A DNA stretch of 29,693 nucleotides, from NCBI GenBank assembly GCA_002081555.1, contig MZNV01001192.1, forward strand, positions 1 through 29,693, written 5' to 3'. A program made the position numbers and the translations under genes. Below are positions 1 to 8,942 of the stretch, piece by piece. Each line of letters starts with the position of its first letter. Position 1 is the first letter of the stretch. The notes under the pieces were generated by a model that did no database searches, was not told the origin of the DNA, and was given only the letters and a program-made list of their open reading frames with translations. The DNA is from Protostelium mycophagum. Taxonomy: Eukaryota > Evosea > Variosea > Protosteliida > Protosteliaceae.

Positions 1-234
1 GTACATACTGTACAAAGATATTAAAGAAAGCCCTATATGATATCATCACATAACTTGCGCCATACAAAGATACACTATGTTATTTGTTTGATCAGTTCAA
101 ATATGATTCAAAAGAATTTCGGTGAACGAGACAATTAATGTGAATTGTAGACGAACATTTGATGTCAGCATTACACTTGTCCAAAAACGTTTCAGAGTCG
201 CGTTAAAGAGTCTCAGACATTTGTTTGTTCATTT

Positions 235-1825
235 TTACATCATGATGCATCTCCCAGCAGTTTGCTCTCCGTCCTGATCAGTAGCCAATTCGTGGAAGTC
301 CTCCACCAAGAGCTCTCTCTCAGGCTCATCGGTTTTAGACTCTGGCAAAGCTTCGTCTTTGAGGTCGGCTGAGAGACTGCTAAGCTCTGGTAATAGAGTG
401 TGAAGTGTTCAGAGAGATCAGGTGTCTGTATGAACTGCTTCACTTTCTCCCTCTTTAGATGATGCATGTTGTGAAGATGTCCTCTCAACCTTCTCTCTCC
501 AACAACGTTGATGAGCGCGCCAAATGTTGCAAAGGCAGCCTCCCTGACCTAGAATGATTCAGTCGACCTTTCAACGAAATTTCCGCGAAATCTCGACAAT
601 CACCTTTGGCCAAGCGTATTCAAAACAAGCGAGAATGGCCCGGGCCATGCGGGGGGTAATCTTGATGATGTCGTCGTACCGTACCCCTGTACATATCCTG
701 TGTAGACATTCCTTGACCCAGTTCAGGGTGCCCTCTCTGACTTCCGGGATTTTGTGAGCCATCGCAGTTTCGATATCTACAACGTCTCAATATTTCGAGC
801 CCATCTACAATCAACCACACCGTCCATCACATCAGCAAAGAGAAAACAAGTCCCGTAAAGACAGTTGAGTGCATTTTTCACTGCGCGAGCAACATATCGG
901 TTCTGGTCTTTCAGTTTGTCAAAGAGGAAAGGCAACAGCTTCTTTGCATGTGGAAGAAAGTTCGATCTCGTCATCTTGAACACCTAATGTGTTGGTCAAA
1001 ACTCTCTAAAAGTCCTTACTATTGGTGATCACGTGAGCTCGCAGGACGAATTCTTGAGCGGAGAGAGTGTGTCTCTTGGGTACATGTTCTGTCCTCTTTG
1101 CGATTTCTACTTTTTGGATTCTGGCGTTCCCCAAATCCTTGAAAGTCTTTTCGAGCTCGCTACTTTGCATCTGTTTAAATGTTTCCATGATCAGGGCCGT
1201 GAGCAGTTGATTGGCTCTGTCGCGATATTCTACGTGGTCAGAGGGGACATCAATGAGAGAGTTCCACACAATCTCAAAAGGTATGACGTTCATTCCAAAG
1301 CTTTCGATCATCTCTTGGAGGAGATCAAGGCAGATGGTGTTTCGCTCACTCAATAAAGGTGCCTTTTGTCATCAGAAGCCGTCAGAGGATCATTACTCAC
1401 GAGGACGGCATCGACACATCCAACTTCAATGAATGCGCTGAGACAAGCTGAATATTTAGCTAAAATAGGTGGGGTAGAGGTTGTGCAAGCAGCGACGATG
1501 AATTGGCACAGTCGCCCAGCACGCCTAATTTGATCAGAAAACATGATGATTCATCTCAAGACCTAACAGCCTCTGCGGAACGGTCGATAAAGATTACGAA
1601 TAAATCCAATCTTTTTTGAAGAAGGTGTGTGGCGGATTCTGAATTAGGGGTGATCAAAATCTCTTCCCAAATTGATCCTAAGAAGATCAGGTGAATCTTG
1701 AGGCAAAATTTCTCACCGTGTTGTACGAAAATAGGGTGATCTGGATCGTCTATACCCAGAAACATCGCCATCATCTGGTCGCAGTCTTTTGTCTGTCTAT
1801 GCAGATCAAGGTTGATATTGCGCAT
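235..1825 (-). CDS. TOG-domain protein, XMAP215/Dis1/MOR1 (CKAP5) family
   Basis: Seven exons (1563-1825, 1401-1524, 1033-1344, 821-983, 604-776, 444-548, 235-384) join to 429 residues with all phases matching. The family promotes microtubule growth by binding tubulin through TOG (HEAT-repeat) domains. The C-terminal half reads like a TOG domain: KKLLPFLFDKLKDQNRYVA, then AMAHKIPEVREGTLNWVK, then KVREAAFATFGALINVVGE and HHLKREK. These match the 'NKxPxVRxxTLxWL' and 'PDVRDAAFxALGxxxKxVGE' helices of MOR1/ch-TOG. The N-terminal half is not clearly recognisable. At 429 residues it is far shorter than multi-TOG animal proteins, so it may be a one- or two-TOG form. The intron at 777-820 ends in the window-wide CGTTGTAG|AT module. 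The last exon choice (385-443 as intron) gives an acidic tail and is the least certain step. Confidence 0.75.
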
Positions 1826-2302
1826 CGTTCAATTTAATTATGATGATTTGTGAAGGATGTTTGTGTGATTGCATTCCGTGAAGAAGTTTCGCCGCATGTG
1901 ATGGAAGGAAAAATGTTCAAGCCAAGAGATTACGTAGAGTCACGTGCTCTCCAACACGTCAATTTGGAGAAGTGTCTTCCAGTAGTCTATTTGAAAGTCT
2001 TCTGTTGCAACACTCAATAACAATAATCCTGGCCCATACACAGGTCATATTCATCAAATATAGCCTGAACTCATCTTTTCTTCAGGAATAAGTATCATAC
2101 ACACGAAATCAATTACAATGAGAAACATCAATTTCTCTCTTAACGTGTTTCTCTTGCATCTCCTCGTCGCTTGGGTTCTATGAAAGATTTATTATTAATA
2201 ATATGTTGATCATCCATCTACATCTATGTACACCGTCAAATAACATTCGCCTTTTTTCGGTATTTTTCGAGGAGTGGGCTTATCAGATCTCCTATCGCCA
2301 AA
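1826..2302. other. Divergent intergenic region
   Basis: This 477-bp stretch separates two divergent starts (TOG protein and V-ATPase subunit e). It holds no long ORF, only a 21-codon ATG frame near 2118 that is probably not a gene. An E-box-like CACGTG sits near 1941. Nothing else stands out; it probably carries both promoters. Confidence 0.5.
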
Positions 2303-2649
2303 ATGCTCTCACCATACCTCGTCATTCTCATCGTGACCATTGTGGTTGCCGTTGTTGGTGGAATCCTCTTCTTCTTCACCCCCGGCAGAGATAAGGCGTG
2401 AGTGTTATGGAAATCTTCTTATATCACCTCCGTGAGGCAACCCTCTTCTGTTTCTTAACATCAACAGACTTATTCGCGTTAACATTATTACCGCTTTGGT
2501 CTGCTTGTGGCTCATGTGAGTTTGTTCACATACTTTATCATTTTTCCTCTAACACTCGCAGGTGGGTCATCACATTTACTTCGCAGATTCACTCGCTAGC
2601 TCTACCCGTTTATGCAGTTCACAAGGCATCTTCTGGAACCCACGATTAG
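2303..2649 (+). CDS. ATP6V0E: V-type proton ATPase subunit e (Vma9/ATP6V0E family)
   Basis: Three exons (2303-2397, 2468-2515, 2562-2649) encode 76 residues. Subunit e is a small two-helix hydrophobic part of the membrane Vo sector that helps acidify vacuoles and endosomes. The first helix (VILIVTIVVAVVGGILFFF) is followed by a short polar loop (TPGRDK). The second helix (ALIRVNIITALVCLWLMW) ends in the family-like tail with SQIHSLALP. Length and layout match the usual 70-81 residues. Both introns start GTGAGT and end CAG (ACATCAACAG, ACTCGCAG). The gene is convergent with the PPR gene, with only 28 bp between the two stop codons. Confidence 0.85.
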
Positions 2650-2677
2650 TGATTATAAATACGGATCACACGCCATT

Positions 2678-5384
2678 TTACTGGTCTTCAATCATCATAT
2701 TCGACCTTGGCTTGGTCTGATTGAGATACATGGCACTCTCCCTCCTCATGAAGACAGCCCTCCTCTCTTCTGTATTGACAGATTTTCCCAAAATCTTCAT
2801 CGCGAGACTCTCGAAATATTCGATGGAAACCTGGTCATCGTCTCAATCGAGATGGTAGAATGTGCCTTCATACCTCTGCATCGGCGATCGCTTCAGGATG
2901 TTTTGCCAATCTTCTATGGCCATACAAACCGTCCATTACCGCCTCGAAAAATTTCTCCCCGGCTTCGACCTTATCCTCTTTAATCAAAGAGGTCATGTGA
3001 CCATCGTTGAAAATGTACAAACTCATCGCATCTTGTTTTTACAGACATGCGCATGTGCGAGCTTTTGTAAAACAGAACTTCCACTTTGTGGCGCTCTGCG
3101 CTGTGTTGTTGTTTTGCAAGTCCACAAGAACATCAATGAGCTATCCAAAACCAAAACAAAAGCTTCACCTTCTCTCTACTCATCAATCGCAGCACACCGA
3201 TCACGTCATCAGCTCTGCCCATGTAGGCAAGAGAGCCGGCGATGGTGTTCCATGTCGCTGCTGGCATTGGTTTCTTTTGAATGTGCTTAATCTACAACTA
3301 TCAATTTTCCCGCCATTTTCATTCTAAGGTCAACGAAACATAAAATCTTGTCAAAAAAATAGACTATAAAATTTTAAGACGAACCAGAGCCCCATGAGCC
3401 TTTTGCCATCGTCTCTCAGAACACACTGTGATCAGCTCTCTAAACATGGGCTGTGTCATGCGCACTTCCCATCCATCGATGACATCAATCAATCCGATGA
3501 TATGGTCTTCTGAGACCTGAGAACGGTTCGCGCTTGCAGAGATGAGGAAGTGATGGATCGCGGCACAAATGCTCGCATCAGGCTTGATGTCTTCGGATGT
3601 CATCTTGCGTAAGAGATCAATGAGTTGCTGGGAGGGTCAGAGCCGTTGTAGATGAAGCGTTGGGCTTGTTGTAGATCGCCACTTGGTGTACATTGTGAAT
3701 TTTGGGGGAAAACTCACCATGAAATTTTGTCCGGGGGATTGACCCCTGATCAGGCAGGCATAAGTCTCCGCGTTCACTTTTCCACTATTTTTAGCTCTGG
3801 TCAACCACTCCTTCGTTCCGTTCAACCCCATCATCTACACCTGTCACGAGATGACAGGAAGATGTACACTCACCTTTACGCACACGTCAATTACCGCGTT
3901 CGACCCGTTAAGGTCGAGTACGTCTGGGTTGCGCTCCAAGTCTGAAAGGAAAATGCTCAGACCGACACGGTTGTTGGTGGCAGCAAAACTCTCACACAAG
4001 GCGCGTGTAAGCTCGTTGTCATGGAGATAAAAGGAGCAGCGCCTGACAATAGTGAAGATCTACAACGGTGAGATTTCGTCGAAATTTCTGTGGGTATTAC
4101 GACGAAAGATCACGGAAATTTACTTCAGCGATTCGGCTCTGGAGGGGTGGCGACACCCTCCTGAGATGTCTCAGGTATTTGATGTAGAAATCTCCCTGAA
4201 ATCCCGTCATCTACAACTCCATCCCATGTCACGTGACCGATTCTCAAAGTCTCAAAGTCCCACCTGCTTCAGTGCATAGACGACCTCTTCTGTGTTCATT
4301 TGGTCGACAAACATGAGCGCTTTTGCCGCGTCGCTGCTGTCTAAATAAAACTCGGCCCTGGTCATGAGCACAAATTGGTTTCCGAATTGTTTGTCTTTCA
4401 AGCTGGCGAGAATTGTAGAGGAGGCATCGTGACCGATTCTCAAAGTCTCAAAGTCCCACCTGCTTCAGTGCATAGACGACCTCTTCTGTGTTCATTTGGT
4501 CGACAAACGTGAGCGCTTTTGCCGCGTCGCTGCTGTCTAAATAAAACTCGGCCCTGGTCATGAGCACAAATTGGTTTCCGAATTGTTTATCTTTCAGGCT
4601 GGCGAGAATTGTAGAGGAGGCATCTTTGTTGTTGGCTCTGAGGAATCTGAGATTTCCATCAGTTTTCTGAGAGATTCACAGGAGTCGTCGATGCAAAGCA
4701 GGGGACTTTGAGAATCGGTCACGTGACATGAGATGGTGCTGTAGATGACGGGATTTCAGGGGGATTCATAAATTAGACACAAGAGTGAGGTTTCCAACAC
4801 TTTGCCAAACTTACCAGAAAAATCTTTGAAAAGTTAAATTCACAAAAAATATACAAAGAATATACAAAAAGTTCACAAAAAATACACAAAAAATTCACAA
4901 AAAAATGGAAATTCTGCAACAGTTTTGTATCTTCCAAATGCTGGGATTTTTACCGGTAAGGTTTGCGGTTATAACCGTGTCTTACCAGAAAGATACCGAA
5001 AGTAAAAGATACAAAAGCGAGAAGGCGTAATGTCACTGCAGCTTTTGAACAGAAAGGAGTTTCACAGTTTTGTATCTTCCAAATGCTGGAATTTTTACCG
5101 GTAAGGTTTGCGGTTATAACCGTGTCCTTACCAGAAAGATACCGAAAGTAAAAGATACAAAAGCGAGAAGGCGTAATGTCACTGCAGCTTTTGAACAGAA
5201 AGGAGTGCGCTCACCCCTTCAGCAACATCGCCATGATGTAAGGATCGGTTCCCAGATTCCTAGTCTTCAACAGATGGTATATTCTGAGGAGCTCTTCTGT
5301 CTCTCCTAGCTCTGCATGAACCATGAATGCTGCCCTCATCAACTGATATGATGTCAGCATGATCATGGGATATATTGCTTTCAT
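2678..5384 (-). CDS. Pentatricopeptide repeat (PPR) protein
   Basis: Ten exons (5215-5384, 4460-4646, 4124-4210, 3874-4059, 3718-3834, 3385-3627, 3169-3291, 3074-3140, 2874-3031, 2678-2830) sum to 1491 nt, 496 residues. PPR proteins bind organellar RNA through 35-residue helical hairpins. PPR-like units are visible as YQLMRAAFMVHAELGETEEL, TYACLIR…LIDLLRKM and TWNTIAGSLAYMGRADDVIG. Start ATG 5384 follows an in-frame stop; ATG 5366 is also possible. The introns at 4060-4123, 4211-4263 and 3292-3384 end in GTTGTAG|AT. If the duplicated exon copy at 4264 onward is skipped, the intron there runs 4211-4459. The 568-nt intron 4647-5214 holds foldback repeats. The copy duplicated at 4233-4428 lacks its own 3' splice site and is probably intronic. 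Target RNA and organelle are unknown. Confidence 0.8.
4188..4767. repeat. Inverted repeat flanking PPR exon 2
   Basis: The stretch 4188-4258 (an intron plus 3' splice site, and a little of the next exon) recurs in reverse orientation at about 4698-4767 inside the upstream intron. The arms are roughly 70 bp and nearly 90% alike by eye, including GTCACGTGACCGATTCTCAA. They enclose the whole 196-bp tandem duplication, so the pre-mRNA could fold into a long stem around exon 2. Confidence 0.85.
4233..4624. repeat. Recent 196-bp tandem duplication spanning a PPR exon end
   Basis: Copy A (4233-4428) and copy B (4429-4624) are head-to-tail with a period of 196 bp and about three differences, so the event is young. 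The unit contains most of PPR exon 2, its 5' splice site and the start of the following intron. 196 is not a multiple of 3. Confidence 0.93.
4920..5206. repeat. Tandem pair of about 145-bp foldback units in a PPR intron
   Basis: Two near-identical units start at 4920 and 5065. Each begins TTTTGTATCTT and about 80 bp later has the inverse AAAAGATACAAAA. Nested inside are ACCGGT and the palindrome CGGTTATAACCG. This looks like a small non-autonomous (MITE-like) element that was later duplicated in tandem. No coding capacity is seen. Upstream (4840-4915) is AT-rich with short approximate TTCACAAAAAAT repeats. Confidence 0.8.
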
Positions 5385-5505
5385 GAAAATAATATTCTAA
5401 TTATATAATAATAATTATAAATGACAAAAAATAACATTATTATCATTATTTTCTTGATTTGAACAAATAAATTCTGTTCAATTCGAAAAAAGGTTGTGTA
5501 TCCAC

Positions 5506-5949
5506 TTAGTCAAGATAACAGATGATGACGTCACCACTCACCTCTGGACTCGTTGTAGATGTGATTTTTATTTCGTGTCGGAGTAGCTCCCTGTTGGCCT
5601 CAGCGTGTCGCAACCTCAAAGTGAGACATCGCAGGTCATACGCTATACATTTGTCTCGTTCTGCCCTTTTAGATTCTTCCACTTGATTCTTGATGGAATC
5701 AGACGTCAACCATAAGACGATGTGATGATCACATTTTGTGGGGATTTTTTGTGATGCACCATCTCGATTAAAAGTAATTCATCTGATCTCTTCCATTTTT
5801 TCATACTCATCAAAAGCGCAGAGAATTCTAGCAACGGTGAAATACACAGATTTTGAAATGATCACAAATTGCTCCACTTTGCATCTGTTGTTAATGTCGC
5901 CAACAAAAAAAGATGATTCCACAGTTTCTGCATTTTTGCGGGTTGTCAT
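5506..5949 (-). CDS. Unrecognised small gene with a charged helical C-terminus
   Basis: From ATG 5949 the frame reads MTTRKNAETVESSFFVGDIN and stays open to a TGA at 5779-5781. The same frame then resumes to the stop at 5506. The second half is rich in Lys, Arg and Glu (VEESKRAERDKC, RLRHAEANRELLRHE) and probably forms a coiled coil. An intron from GTATGA, upstream of the TGA, to an AAAAG|G acceptor would bypass the TGA in frame and remove about 124 nt. That is the likelier explanation. No family is recognised. It lies between the RasGAP-START and PPR genes on the same strand. It could also be two fragments. Confidence 0.4.
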
Positions 5950-6153
5950 TGAGAGATATCGCCGTCCTTGATCAACACATTTTGATCGTGAGAAGCGATC
6001 TGATGGTAAATCGATAAAGAGCTTCTGCCTAATATTGAGTGATCATGATTAACAATACTACACTGACTTTAGATGTGATGTGAGACGTAAGTGTACGATT
6101 AGGAAGACATGTTTGAACCCTCAGATGTTGAATGTGAGGAATTGCTCTTTGCA

Positions 6154-8362
6154 TCATGATCGCAAATCAGGTCTTCCTCGTCCGGTCTGAAAAATTTAAA
6201 TGTCAGAGGAAACAGCAATTAAATATTCTTCATTTATTTTTCACAGCCTCCCATTTCCATCGGACATCTTTACACTTCTTCTCATCCTCCTTACTTCGTT
6301 ATTGATTTTTCGTGATAGTTTCTTGAATTTTTGTGCTTGTTGCTTCAATGTGTTGTTCGCCAACTGTTCAGAGGTCAACCGAAATAAATTCACATTGGGG
6401 TATTTACCCAGGCAGGAAGATTCCCCCGTGCTGAAAAATGAAAGATCATCTGTACATATGTCTTTCCCTCTATCTCTTCGTATATCTCACCCTCCACTAC
6501 AAAGAGTCAGAGTTTAAATTGTACAATTACGGTGACTCACAATACACATGACCTGCAGTCAAACCTTTCAGAGGGGCTTGAGGGGCATTCCAGCATAGTC
6601 GAGTTAATTTTTTCCCGCCATTTTCCCATTTCTCGGTTATGTACCAAGACCACATACGGTCTTGAAATGGGCGAGGAAATTTCATGACACAACGTCCTAT
6701 TTTTAGATCTTCTTCTGCTTCCTCCAGAGTGTAAGTCTATAAATGTATCAGTCAAAATAGAATGGAGAATATTACCAGGCAGTTTGGATCTTCTGCAGGG
6801 CTCCACATACGTGTGGTCCACTCGTGGACTGCAGAGTGGATCGGCAAGCCGATCTCAACTTCGATCTTTGCAGCGCAACTCTCGACCCTCTACAATCATT
6901 AAATTAAATTATATAATTCTTTTGAGAAATTAAAGAAGATACATACGGGTTCTTTCATACTGAAAAATTGATACTTATCAGTATCTTTGGGGCCCATTGT
7001 TCTCCATAGTGGGCTGTTCATCTTCTCATTCAGCTTCGCCATCATGCACTCTCGCTAATACATCAGAATATTCTCCGCTAAGGACTTCACCTCTCTCATC
7101 TGAGCACTGAAGAGCGGATTTTGATCTCGTTGTAGATTGTCCAACCATTCCACGAATTTTCCGTCCTCCACCGAGTGTCTGTTCTCTTCCATTGTAGATG
7201 CCTTGATCCATTTTTCGTACAGGGATATCTGCTCCTATTGAAATGAGAAACTTGACGTGTCAATGTTAAAAAAATTGTCCAAAAAATACAACTCCACAAG
7301 AAAAGATATCTCACTTCATTGGTGGCAGCGGAGAACCATGACATCATCTGGATGACGTCACCAGTGATCTTTAATAATTAGATTTACGTACCGTTGAATG
7401 CAGCGAGGGATACTTCGCGCCAGCTGCCTCTTTCAATATTCCCGCCAAAAATTTCAACGAGCTGGATTTATCAGTGCTTTTGAAATTCAAAAATATTTCA
7501 CCTCTGTACTCCGTCTCTTGCGTCGAGTCGGTTGACCGTGTTTGTGCCGCTCAAGAAGGGGCAGAGGATCTTTGAGAAGAAATGCTTCAGCACAAAGGGT
7601 GAGTCCATGCCTTGGTACCAACCGAATTTGTCCATGTACCTTTGAAACGCACACATTATTCTGCGTGAGGACCTAAATATGTCATCACTTACAATAAAAG
7701 GATCGTCTATTTAAATTATATTCTAGAACGTTTTGTGGACGTGTATTATTTGAGAGTTCTGAATATCTCATAAACTTACACTGGGATATCGTCCACTGTA
7801 TCCTCTAAATTATTTTGAAATGCGACTAGTGTCTTTTCCAGCCGTACATCTTTCATCTAATCATCAGAATACCGTTGTATAACGTCAACTCTTACGTGAA
7901 GGGGTCTGTCATCAAGCATCGCGACTACTTTTGAAAACAAGTTTCGCATGTATTTCTCTGTGAGCTCGTTGAGGATGAGATGATGCAGCACTTTACTCGC
8001 GATGGAAGTATCTTCTTGGAACTTTGTATCTACAACGCGTCAAATAAAATCGAATGAAATTCTGAACCTTTCTCTTGCTCAAACAGCCAGTCGAGAAGGT
8101 GGTCAATACGTTCCGTCACTCTGAAACATTCTGCCAAACGTCTGGCAATATTTTCTAAATTCTTTTCGTCCACCTCCCCCTCCAAAAGGTCTTCCAACGC
8201 CAGAAACTTGGTCTGTATGAGCTGATTCACACTGAAAATCCTCTGCGTCTGAACAGAAGTCACACTCTGGCTGCTCTGTCGTGACAATTTTCTCTTCTCT
8301 TCTGAAGGGCTGTGAAACGATGCCATGCTGGTCATGCTGTTTGTTCGCGTATCTCTCGTCAT
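6154..8362 (-). CDS. Degenerate RasGAP domain fused to a START lipid-binding domain
   Basis: Thirteen exons (8068-8362, 7896-8029, 7780-7856, 7502-7672, 7392-7476, 7315-7347, 7091-7234, 6947-7054, 6776-6889, 6565-6736, 6408-6496, 6295-6363, 6154-6186) give about 507 residues in one frame. The first half resembles RasGAP: LAECFRVTERIDHLLDWLF, then SIASKVLHHLILNELTEKYM, then LKHFFSKILCPFLSGT (cf. FLRFxxPAIxxP) and SLKFLAGILKEAA. The second half resembles START: VMKFPRPFQDRMWSWYITEK and KTYVQMIFHFSARGNLPAW, then NNTLKQQAQKFKKL (cf. GxxPxW…L). RasGAPs speed Ras GTP hydrolysis; START domains bind a lipid. The usual arginine finger and FLR arginine are replaced (FQEDTSIASK; VLKHFF), so catalysis is doubtful. 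Further 5' exons are likely. An alternative acceptor extends the C-terminus to 6099. Confidence 0.7.
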
Positions 8363-8942
8363 TTATGTTGTCCTTGCGTGTGTATTGTATGTTGAGGTCG
8401 TGAAGTTGTAAGAAGAGGGCGAAGGCGCCCATACCGAGGAAGTCGTGGACGTGGAAGACACTGACATGCGCCAAATATGACTGTTTCCACGGAGTTTTGA
8501 GGGATCCAAGACAAGGAAGAAACGCAGTTGAAATTTTTATTGAAATGGATACCAAGATGTATTGACTCCGTCTACAACGGTGAAGAGGTGCTATTTCATT
8601 TTGCAAAAAGATCTCACATTTGGATTAACTTTCCCAAAACAATCCATAATAACTCTGAATGTCAACATGGTTTTAGTATTTATTTTTTGTGACTCACTTG
8701 ATGTGAAATGTAAATGTCGACAGGGAAGGTTGTACATGTTGGTATGGAAGAGGGCCAGTGCGTCGAGGTTCTGGCTGAAAAAGTTGTGGCTAGGCTGAGC
8801 TTAAAGATACAAGCACCAGTCTCACTTATCTACAATCCATCTAAAATTCTTTTCGTTATGATTTAAATTTCAGGGAGACTAGTTGAGATAATAAATGAAG
8901 AATCAAAGTTAAAAGTAGAGCGGCAATTATCTATTTGTTACA
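8363..8942 (-). other. Probable 5' exons and leader of the RasGAP-START gene
   Basis: This 580-bp stretch lies upstream of the ATG at 8362. On the minus strand it shows an open block at about 8707-8827 after a GATTGTAG acceptor, ending at GTGAGT. A second open block begins just below 8572, after a canonical CACCGTTGTAG acceptor. These look like spliced exons, but I could not assemble one unbroken frame into the RasGAP start, so the true N-terminus (perhaps a C2 or PH region) is unresolved. Confidence 0.45.

Noticed and set aside
803-812. Direct repeat GTTGTAGAT/ATTGTAGAT flanking 777-812, taken first as a non-spliceosomal intron with direct repeats
   Set aside because: A normal 44-nt GT-AG intron (777-820) gives a better match to MOR1/ch-TOG proteins.
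2612-3290. Long plus-strand ORFs across 2612-3290
   Set aside because: They are antisense shadows of the PPR exons, which read continuously on the minus strand.
5779-5781. In-frame TGA as a selenocysteine or recoded codon
   Set aside because: A plausible GTATGA…AAAAG intron spans it, and no other gene here needs recoding.
6610-6625. GGCGGGAAA near 6610 and 7440 as regulatory sites
   Set aside because: Both fall inside well-supported coding exons of the START and RasGAP regions (ENGGKK, FLAGIL).
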